Below are positions 1 through 9,979 of a stretch of DNA of 64,000 nt, piece by piece. Position 1 is the stretch's first letter, and the number at the start of each line of letters is the position of its first letter. The DNA comes from Apoda limacodes. Its lineage: Eukaryota > Arthropoda > Insecta > Lepidoptera > Limacodidae. The notes below the pieces were generated by a model, which did not search any database, was not told where the DNA came from, and saw only the letters and a program-made list of their open reading frames with translations. Position numbers and translations under genes: made by a program. The DNA lies in contig OX291553.1 of NCBI GenBank assembly GCA_946406115.1, positions 3,353,001-3,417,000 of the forward strand. The letters are read 5' to 3'.

Positions 1-983
1 TATATTAGATTTTGTAATTTTTAGATGCTTCTGATTAAATATTGAGTATTCTCTGCGTGCAAATACTTGCCGAGTCAGTGCCAAATAAAAAATATGACTG
101 ATTTGAAGTTAGAAATTAACATTCTTCACTAGTGTTTGTTTTTATTCGTCACCCTGCAGACTGAAAACAGTTTATAATAAACTGCTGAAAGCTTGAGAAC
201 TACTGTCCAATCTTTCCCTCTACAATTCCATCTTACCCCTAGCTTCTTCAAGCATAAAGGGCTATGATAATTAATTCTAGTTTATCCTATAATAATTAAA
301 AATGGATTCCTCGCTTCTTACGTAACAATTGGAGTACTCACTTGGACTGAAAGTTGTGTTTATATAACTGAATACAATAACGTTTTGCACACGACGCTTT
401 TAAAAATCTCATCAAAAAACATTCCGTCTCACCCCACTCACCTTGATTAGTAGAGACTCTATAGAGAGTATACTATAGAGAGTACAGATATAGCATCATA
501 TGTATCAAAACGGCTAAGTCTGTGTCGAATATAAATTAACTTAGAGTTACGTAATATGTGTGAGATATGTCGGCTATCACAAAAACAAGTGGACAGATTT
601 TATTTAAAAATATTGATAAAAATTATTGTTGTTTTATCAAAAAACCGCATTTATTTATGTTGTTAACAAGTTGTTGATTCCATAGATAGTGCAGCTCATG
701 TTGACCCAGTGCTGCCAACATGTACGGTAACTATGCGGAATACGGTAAACTCAGACCCCCGTGCGCTGTACGGTAGGGAAGTGCACAATACCGTATAAAT
801 ACGATAAAGTAATTTTTAAGATAAATCTCTTGAAGGCATACTCGTAAATGACTCGGGCGAACTTTGAACGCGCTTCTCCTAGTCTCACAGTGCGCTTAAG
901 TTATAGAAGACAGACAATGCAGACAATCTCGAGCCTAAGCAAAATATCAGTCAGAGATTAACCTGCAAAATTTTACTGGTATG
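1..983. other. AT-rich intergenic sequence
   Basis: I see no coding region or recognisable element here. There is a small palindromic duplication around 467-495 (ctatagagagta repeated) and a run of short cggta-containing words near 720-800. Nothing supports a function. Confidence 0.5.
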
Positions 984-2493
984 GATTTTTTTTTCTTTAT
1001 ACCACTAAGGTGGCAAACAAGTACACGGTCGCCTGATGGTAAGCGTTCACCGAAGCCTACGGACGCTTGTAACACCAGGGTTCAAAAATCCAATAACTTC
1101 TTTCTTGAAGAACCCTATACTGTATTCCTTAGAGAAAACCTTGGCAGGGAGCTCATTCCGGGCATTCAAGCGTTCGCGGGAGGAAGTTTCTCTAAAACCG
1201 CACTGTACGCGACCATTTCGGTTCTAGAGAGTGACAATGAATCCCCTGCCGATGGCAAGCGGTGCGACGGTAGAAAGTAGCCTTGGACAGCATGTCGAAC
1301 TATTCAACAGAACACATTTTTTATTTATTTATTTATATATTTAACATATTTTTTACAAATTATTTATGCAAACAGTATCGCAAAATCTCATTGTACAAGC
1401 GGTAGAACACACACAGGGAGGCAAAGTCTTTCCCAGACTTAAGGGTTCGATACGGCAAGTGAGTTTGGGATTGTCGACAATTCTCACAGCCCGTCGTTGA
1501 ACCGAGTCAAAAGGTCCAAGCTGGTATCCGGGTGCACTTGCCCAGGGATGGCAGCAGTACTCCATATGGGGCCGAACTTGAGACATGTAAAACAGCAACC
1601 TCTGCCCCGATGTGAAGCACTGCCTCGCCCTGTTGAGTACACCTAGTTTTTTGGACGCCAGCTTCACCTTATCTTGTAAATGATCTTGGAACTGACCATC
1701 AATGCTCTTGGAGATAGAGAGGGGAGTGTTCTGGAATTGTGGGACTCCAGTGAATGGGGTTTTCTTAGCGGTGAACGCGCAGACTTGTGTCTTTGTAGGG
1801 TTGAATCGGACCAAGTTTACCCGTCCCCAGTCAGAGACCTTAGACAGTGTGGTCTCGATTTGAGACACAAGTTCCCCGCGGTTTTCCTCCACAACGGAAC
1901 GAGGCATGTTTGCACGACCCGTGTAATAAGCGTCTCCAGTACTGTCATCAGCATAGCAATACATTTTCTTGATGTCCGATATGTCATTGATATGCAGTAG
2001 AAACAGCATAGGAGACAACACAGAGCCTTGCGGGACACCAGCATTAATATCCATGCTATCAGAGCAACTTCCGTCAACTACGCTTCTGACTCTCAAAGGC
2101 TAATGCCCATCTGTGTATTAGATATACTAGAAGGTCACCAGTCGAGCGACCGTGGCAAAAGCCATATTTACGGTCACTGACCAGGTCGTGTTATTCTAGG
2201 TATCTTAGAAGCTGTGTGTTGATCACACTCTCCATCACCTTGGAGAGGAGAAAGGTAATAGCGATAGGCCTGTAATTCGATGGATCTGAGATCTAGAGAA
2301 AGCAACGCCCGCCGGACCTCCCGCTGTGTTCTGGAGATTTCCGGCATGGTCTTACCGGAGCACGATATAGTACGTGGTACAGCGCCTTCATGGTTCATAT
2401 TCGAGTTTTAGGTAAAGAGACTGCCCAATAGATCGGCTTGCTCTTTAGTACTATGGGCCAAGTCACCATTGGTCTTTCGCAGTGGTGGTGTGA
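984..2493 (-). mobile_element. Family A non-LTR retrotransposon, decayed copy 1
   Basis: On the minus strand this is the 3' half of a non-LTR (LINE) element of the Jockey/CR1 group. The 3' terminus is the family hallmark seen repeatedly in the window (accactaaggtggcaaacaag on the plus strand), next to a short T-run. The reverse transcriptase is at 1353-2096. Compared with the longest copy (57255-59880), segments are missing near 2100 and near 2294, and about 70 bp of AT-rich sequence has been gained at 1317-1390. Homology to the family stops near 2493, so the copy is 5'-truncated. Boundaries come from visual comparison between copies. Confidence 0.8.
1353..2096 (-). pseudogene. Reverse transcriptase fragment of family A copy 1
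   Basis: A 247-codon open stretch encodes the C-terminal half of a LINE reverse transcriptase. Visible motifs are the B-motif [16 protein letters not shown] near the start, the catalytic box YADDS about 50 residues in, and the thumb/C-terminal signature GPFDSVQRRAVRIVD. Unlike the copy at 57463-58179, the double aspartate is intact. The reading frame drifts at the C-terminal end, where the last 40 residues no longer match the family. Motif A and the endonuclease are absent, so it is not functional by itself. Confidence 0.8.
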
Positions 2494-2574
2494 CGATACC
2501 ATAATTATGCCTTAACATTTTTGTAATACTATGTTTGTTTTTATTCAAGTTTTAGCGCTAAGATTTTCATTAGT

Positions 2575-2890
2575 AAACAATTCTCAATGATCGTACTACC
2601 TATAGCAAAATGCATCTTAGAATGGCGCTCCAGAGGCATTTCAATCGACGAGCAGTTCGGCTTCCGTACCAAACACTCATGCGTCCATCAAGTCCTCCGC
2701 ATCACGGAACATATTCTCACTGGCTTCCAACCAGTATTAGGTAAACTGTACAACTTTCAGTTGCCAGATCGTCTCGTGCTCATCATACTGAGAAATCTTG
2801 TTCTATTTTATATGATTCTTGGCTACCTCTACCTACGATCAAAAATTCACATCGCTTCGACCAATCAGAGCACGCGGCTATAAATGTGGT
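2575..2890 (+). pseudogene. Jockey-type reverse transcriptase fragment
   Basis: The translation contains DEQFGFRTKHSCVHQVLRIT, the fingers signature of Jockey-clade reverse transcriptases that precedes the catalytic motif A. After HILTGF the sequence jumps to KLYNFQLPDRLVLII, so the block holding the first catalytic aspartate has been deleted. It lies head to head with family A copy 1 and belongs to a different family. It is a dead remnant. Confidence 0.7.
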
Positions 2891-3102
2891 ATTATTATAA
2901 ACTTACTTAGCAAATTTACATAAACTCGAAACGTAAATGAACACATTTAGAAATACCTATTTTTACACTGTCACATTAGTTTGATACAATATACTATAAG
3001 AATTTACTATTTACCAAATGAAAACTTTTAAATCAGAACACTTTCACTTTTCACAATACTTATTGGTCAACAATGTACCTGTTTGAAGTGGCTATCCGGA
3101 AC

Positions 3103-4236
3103 AACTCTTCTTAGTTCTCTTCCAAATGATTTCGGAACTGAACATCGCTCGAGATGTCAACACCAAGGATGCCTATACTTTTACAGATGGTAAAGGATGG
3201 GTTCGGAAAAGAACGATCACCAGTCGGTATCGGACTGGGCGCATTTGGTATTAATAAGTCGCGCCTACATTCAGTGCGCGCGCTCAGTCCAAAAAAACCT
3301 TTGGCGACGTAAGGTCACGCAACTCGCGCGCTTGGTTGTCTCTCAACTTCGTTATATTTCAAATTCGATAAGTAATTTGTAAGCTGGACTCAGCCAGCTG
3401 TTAGTGTGGTTAGCGACGTCTGAAAAAAACATTTGGAACTACGTGTCTTGACACTAATTAGTGACATTTAGTGTGAAGTGCACAAAGCATTGGATCATCG
3501 CCTGCGCAGAGGGAGGAGTCAGAGGAAGGAAGTTGCCATCCCTTCGGTCCTCATACAAGTACTCTTCACTCTCACTCACTATATCCATCGGACTCATTGG
3601 ACGGGCAGGTACAAATATACCAACGGACAAAAACGTTTTTCTTCCGGCCCAAGCGTGGCCCTAATTCTGGTAGCACTTTTGGCTACAGGATGTGTTTTGG
3701 AATTTTTGAACCTCAGTGAATGGGGTTTACGTATAGGTAAACTTCTGCGTTTGTCTCGCCGTACAGTTTATTCGGACCAAGATTTTCCGTCCCCAGTCGG
3801 AAACCTTAGACAGAGTGGTCTTGATTTGAGACACAAGTAATCCGCTTTACCTCCACACAGAACAAGGGAAGTTTGCATGGCCCGTGTAATAAGCGTGTCC
3901 AGTACTGACATCTGCATAGCAATGTTTGTTGTTGGTGGACAACATGTTGTTGTTATGCAGGAGAAACAGCGTAGGAGACATCACAGAGATACACTAGAAT
4001 TAATTTCCGTGCTATCGCAGCATCTAACGTCAACTATGACGCGTATGCTTCTACCAGAGAAAGCTAGCCACCCATTTGCTCAAACCCTCGGGCAGTCCGT
4101 AAGATGGCAACTTCGATAGCTATGTCTAGACTACATGCCAATGTCTCCCCCTGACATTCAACGGCTAGTGCCGATCGGTGTATAACTAGCACTAGAAGGT
4201 GACATTATCTTAGAAGCTGTGCATTACATAAAAAAC
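3103..4236 (-). mobile_element. Family A non-LTR retrotransposon, decayed copy 2
   Basis: Two blocks (about 3103-3193 and 3691-4236) match the minus-strand reverse transcriptase region of family A. The order runs from the segment covering the Gly-Val-Asp-Ile-Ser block to the RT fingers. Many stops and small indels are present. The blocks are separated by about 500 bp of unrelated sequence at 3194-3690. Neither end of the element is preserved. Confidence 0.7.
3194..3690. other. Unidentified insertion within family A copy 2
   Basis: This segment interrupts a family A reverse transcriptase. It is richer in G+C than its surroundings and contains CpG-rich words (gtgcgcgcgctcag). Plus-strand ORFs of 60-120 codons cross it, but none looks like a known domain. 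It resembles the 5' untranslated or terminal-repeat region of a retroelement. I cannot assign it, and I see no clean target duplication. Confidence 0.45.
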
Positions 4237-4556
4237 GTTTCTGTAATATATCATTAGAATCGAACCTGTAACATAGCGAAAGATAATTCATTATCTGTCC
4301 ATGGCTGATCGACACATCGCGATTAATATCATAGAACGTGGTTTGCCAGCATACCTTATCCCTGACATATAGTTAAGTTAAGTTGTAGTATAGTTAAGTT
4401 GTAGTAGATAATTAGTATATAACAAAACCTTTATTTATTATAAGGTTGGCCGGAATTATAAGGTTGAAATATACGGACGGACAGGTTACCCAATCAACAT
4501 TTAGCTACAGAGCCCTAAAAAACGATATGAAAGAAGTTCCCATCATTCCACTTGAG

Positions 4557-4655
4557 ACTGCGACTTGCGAGCTATCCTTCTGGAAGTCGTGCTTTCTGGT
4601 CGCTTGCCAAAGATGCCGCAGGCAACTTTTGCCAGTCGTAGTTACCACTGTAACA
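4557..4655 (+). mobile_element. Family A fragment, copy 3
   Basis: About 100 bp matches 53615-53700 of the plus-strand copy at 52612-54520 with a few substitutions (shared words gctatccttctggaagtcgt and gcttgccaaag). This is the linker between endonuclease and reverse transcriptase in family A. No other part of the element is adjacent. Confidence 0.6.
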
Positions 4656-4774
4656 TCCCTCCCATCCATGTATATCAAGATATTAAGATATAATAAAACG
4701 GTCTAAAAAACCTCGAAGCCCAAATATCACTAAACGAGGGAAGGAAATCAAAAGAATCTAATAATTAGTAATAG

Positions 4775-5160
4775 TAGAGAAGTATTTTATTTGGCTAAGC
4801 GTGATCGTCAAAAGTGGTAGGACCCGAAAACTGTTGTGTTAAATAAGTAGTAACCCAGTTGTTTTAGAGGTAAGTCAGAGTAATATAGCAAACAATAGTA
4901 TACAAATAAGCGTAAAAGAAAATAATCAAGAAATAAATATAGCTAAATCTACGATCATAAATAATGTCCACTTTGAATTTTTCACCATTTCTAAAGTCAG
5001 TACAAAACCACCTAAACAAAGCAAATACGCAAATATTAGAACTAAAGGGACACAAGTACTAATGAGTTATATGATTTTCCGTCACCCCTACACAAAGGAA
5101 CCCTAATTGATGCTACTTCCACATTTGAAAGTAAAATCCATACGAATGCTAGAAGAAGAA
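4775..5160 (+). repeat. Dispersed repeat, second copy inverted near 54.6-55.3 kb
   Basis: Two blocks here (about 4780-4905 and 4935-5160) are the reverse complement of 55195-55325 and 54590-54835. They match over long stretches with scattered differences. At the 55-kb locus the blocks are separated by about 345 bp of LINE 3' end with a (GAGTAT)n tail, which is absent here. The first block includes a LINE-like C-terminal peptide (SNIANNS) in both copies. Confidence 0.6.
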
Positions 5161-5240
5161 CCAGAATTTACCTGAACTAATAAATTTAATTTATGGTTTA
5201 AACTTTGTTTGTTAGATCAAAGGAAATATTTTGAAGGTTA

Positions 5241-5402
5241 AGGGCGCGTTCGTTTTGAATTACATATTTTCGTTACTTTTGTCACCTGCGATCCGTTCGT
5301 TTAGCATTGGTATCAAAAATATCAAAATTGCAAAACTGGCGTCATCAAAAGTGTGAAAAATATCAATCTTGGGAACTTCTTATCTGAAAACGAACGCGCC
5401 CT
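5241..5402. mobile_element. Short TIR element (MITE), 162 bp
   Basis: The ends are inverted repeats, AGGGCGCGTTCGTTTT and its complement, with TA on both outer sides (5239-5240 and 5403-5404). Its two halves match the two ends of the 423-bp element at 7738-8160 in opposite orientation, so it is a deletion derivative with no coding capacity. The TA flanks suggest a Tc1/mariner-like target, but the larger copy does not show a clean TA duplication, so the superfamily is uncertain. Confidence 0.7.
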
Positions 5403-5764
5403 TAGCTAAACGAAGTTTAATCTTTTGCATATGGCAACATTTTACATTTCATTAATTTAATTCTGTTCCAACCATAGCTATAGAATGTACGAGATCAACA
5501 ATGCAAAAAGAAAAACGAAACAGAAAAAAAAATGCAAATGTGTGAGTGGAATAGTGTTGTAAAGCAACGCTATCGATATATTGGTGAAATTAAATATTAC
5601 CTATGTCGCGTTTACACTAGCGCCACGCAGCCTCGGAACGCGTTTTCGGGCAAAGCAAACTGTTTACACGCTTGTACTAGTACATGTGCCATATAACATA
5701 GCGTTGAATGCAAGAGTGTAAACATACCATTAGAACCTAAATTATTAGGTCTATAATCACGTTT

Positions 5765-6885
5765 TATTGGAAATTTAAAAATCTAATCACTTCCTTCTTG
5801 AAGAACCCCGTACCGTAGTCTTACCTTGGCAGGGAGCTTATTCCAGAACTTAAGCGTTCCCGGGAGAAAGTTCCTCTCAAACCGCACTTTTCGTGACCAT
5901 TTAGGTTACAAAAAGTGAGAATGAATTCGCTGTCGATGGCGAGCGGAGCGATGGTAGAAAGTAGCTGTGGAAATTATTTCAAACAATTCCTCAAAACTCA
6001 GAACACATTATACAAGTGGTATAACACACACAGGGAGGCAAAATCTCTCCTCAGACTTAAAGGTTCGATACGACTTATGAGTTTGGAATCGTTGACGATT
6101 CTTACTGCCCGTCGTTGGACCGAATCAAAAGGGCTAGGTTGGTATCCATATGGGGCCAGAATTGTATGTCTTGTGATTTGTAAAGCAACAACCTTTGCCC
6201 TGAGGTGAAGAATCGCTTCGCTCTGTTGAGCACTCCTGTTTTCTTGGATGCCAGCTTCACCTTGTCTTCCAAATGATCGCGACACTGGATGTAGCTGGAG
6301 ATGTCAACACCAAAGATCCCAATACTTTTGGAGATGGTAAGTGCTGTGTTCTGGAATTGTGGGACCACAGTTAATGGGATTTTCTTACCGGTGAACGCGC
6401 AGGCTTGTGCCTTTTTGGGTTGAATCCCGAAACGCTTAACGCCCGTCGGACCTCCCGCTGTGTTATGGAGATTTATGGCATAGTCTAACCGCACCACGGT
6501 ATAGCAGGTGGTTCAGCCCTTTGTTATTGATATTCGAGTTTGAGGCATACTATGGGAGAATCGGCTGTAGTGAAAACGACCACGGACAAAAATTTCCCTT
6601 GGCAGCTTAACAAGCGACCAGAAAGCACGACACCCAGAGGGATAGCTTGCAAGTCGCCCACCTATTTTGCCGATGAATTAGAACTTAGCTCTGGCGGTTA
6701 CTTTCTTTCTGAACCTCGAAGCAGCATTTGATTTGCGTTTTAATTTTCAAGCCGTGATCCAAGCCTCATATGCAGTCTGCTTGAGAATTTTAGCTTCTTT
6801 ACAAGACCTATTAAACTATTTTTTTGACATCGGCAGCTACTCGAGTTAGGAATGTAACATTCCATGCCAGCGAGGTTTGTCTTAG
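5765..6885 (-). mobile_element. Family A non-LTR retrotransposon, decayed copy 4
   Basis: Minus-strand LINE remnant with the family 3' region at the low coordinate end (cttgaagaacccc block). Pieces of the C-terminal reverse transcriptase follow at 5998-6497, including PFDSVQRRAVRIV and HLEDKVKLASKK. A junction near 6427 removes most of the RT palm and joins it directly to the upstream CPARRTSR-encoding region. The copy then continues into the linker before the RT (6540-6885). Stops and frameshifts are frequent. Confidence 0.75.
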
Positions 6886-7737
6886 TAGTTTACCTGTGAA
6901 ATGTGTACTTATTTGGATTATTATCTCTTGTGACTTCACATTTACTCACAGAACAAGACACCATAGTTACCTACAAAATTAATAGCTTGTATGTTAATCC
7001 AGGATTATTTAAAAGAAAATCCATTCGCCTCAAGAGCAACTCTGTGGCCTTACCTTTGGTCATATAATTTTATACTTTTTTTTATCATCACTTAAATGAA
7101 CGTGTTTCTATTTATGCCGCAGTAAGAGCTTCTTATAGACTTTAATATATATACGCATGAAGTCAGCGCTATGTCAATCTCTATCGTAACTAAATTATTA
7201 CATATTTTACACAAAATATCCTCCAAATCTTGATTTAGCAACGAAATATGGTATTAAATCTAGAGAATGAAATGTAAACTACAATACAAATTGATTTTTC
7301 GGATAAATTCGATAAAATATAATTAACAACAAAGCAGTAAAAAAATCATAAATTACCCGTAAAACGTGTATTAATTCGTATTATTGCCCCTGTAACGTCA
7401 CATTGGCTGACAAAAAAGATTTAAATATTCTAAAATATAAATCAAGGATTGAAGGAGGAAAACAGAAAATTCCAATCGCTATTATCATCGCTTATTGATG
7501 TAATTACTGACATTTTCGGCCATTTTCTTCTATCTCATTTTCTCATGGGCACTTAATTTGGATTTCTCGCTTACACGCTTTTTTGGTCTTGTGAACGTAG
7601 TGAAAGAATTCTATGTCTATGGTTCCAACCAAGAAGCTTATATACAACACTGGAGTTTGCACCGCAAAAATAGGATTAAAGACAGAAAAAATGACCTTAT
7701 GAATAACGACATGGAAGTCTCGCATCTCTGTCGGTAA
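6886..7737. other. AT-rich intergenic sequence
   Basis: No supported feature. The ORF of 60 codons at 7543-7725 (-) has no recognisable domain and lies in low-complexity AT-rich DNA. Confidence 0.5.
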
Positions 7738-8160
7738 AGGGCGCGTTCGTTTTGGGATTAAAAGTTCCCACGATAGATAGTTTTCACACTTTTAATAACG
7801 CCAGTTTTGTCACCGACACTTATCGTTCGTGTAAATTTGAAACGATACTAACAAAATTTTTGCTTGCAAAACCTGCAAAAGGAACATTTGACGTACATAC
7901 ACTACGATAAAACACATACACACACTACCATAAACGATGAATATGTATAGGCAGTTTGACAGGTTAACACAAAAACTCCACCTTCAGACATTTTAGGTGG
8001 CAAAAGTGACAAAAATAAAAAAATATCGTAAACGAACGCGTGATAGTTTGTTACAGATGATACCAAAATTTGGATATTTTTGATACCAATGCTAAACGAA
8101 CGGATGTCGTGACAAAAGTAATGAAAATAATGATTCTGCATCCCAAAACGAACGCGCCCT
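7738..8160. mobile_element. TIR element, 423 bp, fuller copy
   Basis: Terminal inverted repeats begin AGGGCGCGTTCGTTTTGGGAT and are matched at the far end over more than 20 bp. The interior is shared with a more diverged copy at 41108-41458 (words gttgcaaac, ttgacgtac, ataggcagtttgacag). The short element at 5241-5402 retains only the two end regions of this sequence. No transposase is encoded, so it is non-autonomous. Confidence 0.7.
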
Positions 8161-9790
8161 AGGTGACCCCGGCCATTTGCTTTTATTAGTTTTGCCATAT
8201 TAATATTTAAATCTGACTATGAACGACTAGCTTTCACTTTAGTACATAAAATTTATGGTCTGCTGTCTTTTAATCTCTCTTCTCTCTCTTACTTTCTAAC
8301 TACAATTTACAATGTCAAACAATTTCTTGTGGCCAAATATCTAAAAAATATTTAAAATAGCACAAAAGACCTAATAAGTATTTGATAATTTTTAGAAATC
8401 TAGTCTGTTGAGCTCATGTTAAGCTGTTAAAATAGTTGTTTAGATTATGTAATTGTATAGGTAGATAGCTTTTCAGTAGTTTAGCTAGGAACGCGTTTTA
8501 GAAACTCATGTTAAAATTGGTGAACGAACCTGTCTTCAACGCAATGTTTTGAGTGCAAACTCCAGTGCTTGATTCCAACTCATTCAAAACATCGGTGTCG
8601 CGGGGCACATTTTTGTCGCAAGCAAAGAGAATATAATATATGGTAGCTGTTTTTGACGTGACAACGTCTTATAAATTGGTTTGCCGGGTGACACTTCAAG
8701 AAACTGCGTTACGCTCCGCTCACGTTATGCGCTCACAATGAGAGCGAGTGAGACACGCGCCCGCCTAAGAGCGAGAGAGACAGACATAAAATCATTGTCA
8801 CGTAAAACTTTCGCCCGTATACCGACTTTACAGGCAACCAGTTTTTTTTTTTAGGGTTTTTATTGCTTAAACTGTTGGGATAATATACGGGAACGTTCTC
8901 TACACTAGGAACAGGTTGCTGAGATGAATTTCTGACGACTTGAATATAGTTTTTAATAAAAAAAGGTTTAAACTAAAAAATACGTTAATAAACTGTTGTT
9001 GGTCTTACGAGAATTGTCAAAATGAAAATTTAAACTGCAATTTATCGTACGGGTCTAGACTGTTAATTTAGTTTAAAATAATACCAGCCCACTGTTTAGG
9101 GTGTTACAGCATTTTTTTTATCTATCATCATACATAATTCCCTTCATCTTTGTTCCTAAACTCAAAATAATGCGCCTTTTAGTGGACACAACGTGAATAA
9201 TCACCTTAACCCGGCGAGAGTGTTTTGAAAAATTGTAACAAGGACTATGTGGCAGGGTATGACATACCCGTTCACAAGTGTGGCAGTAAAACTTTATTCT
9301 TGTAAATAATATTTTTATTTTTTATTTATAATGATAGAGTAACTATATAATAAGGTATTAAAAATCAAACATTTAATTATTTTGTATAAATATAATTTTT
9401 AATTCAACTTTAATCAAGTGTCTATGAATTTTTAACATAAAAAACAACCTCTCATAAAAAATCCAGGAAAAAAAACAAAACAAACTTAATCAAAAATAAC
9501 TTGAAACTTCTATTGAACATGACATAAGTAACAATATAAACTATCAAAAAAACACAAGTAGTCACAAACAACAAACAAAATAAGCTAAAATAGCAACAAA
9601 ATTTTCTTAATATGGTGAGATAATATTAACCATTATTAGGTTTTTTTATGAAAAAAAAAAGAAATTATCGTAAAATACAGAAATTCTGACTACAGGTAAA
9701 AACGTAGTGATTATATTCTCTTTGACTACAGGCTGGCCACAGCTTTTTTGTTGGCAACACTTTAACTTTTCTTTTGAACAAATGTGGTAA
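8161..9790. other. AT-rich intergenic sequence upstream of MAN1
   Basis: No coding region is seen. A moderately GC-rich patch with gagcgag words lies at 8700-8800, followed by long poly(A)/poly(T) tracts to 9670. This stretch probably contains distal upstream sequence of the gene that starts near 9.8 kb. Confidence 0.45.
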
Positions 9791-9894
9791 CACTAATAAT
9801 AAAATAACGTCTCTAATGCCATGCGATATGACGCGCCGGTGAATTTATACTTAGAATTGACATAATTTGTTACTGTGCCCGCGTAAAAATTGAG

Positions 9895-9971
9895 GTAAGT
9901 AACACATTTTTTAAAAGAAATTGATTCACTAGCTTTTGTAAGCATTAAAATAACGGTGTTATGTTTTGCAG
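9895..9971 (+). other. Predicted 77-nt intron in the MAN1 5' UTR
   Basis: A consensus donor (TTGAG/GTAAGT, cut after 9894) and an acceptor (tgttttgcag, cut after 9971) lie just before the start codon at 9980. The 77-nt size is typical of the shortest insect introns. The predicted second exon starts 8 nt before the ATG. The first exon would be non-coding and its transcription start is not determined. Confidence 0.6.
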
Positions 9972-9979
9972 ATTTCATA

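Noticed and set aside
9956..9979. Upstream GTG-initiated extension of the MAN1 frame
   Set aside because: GTG is not a usual start in insects; the extension lies across a good 3' splice site, and the ATG at 9980 begins the LEM domain directly.
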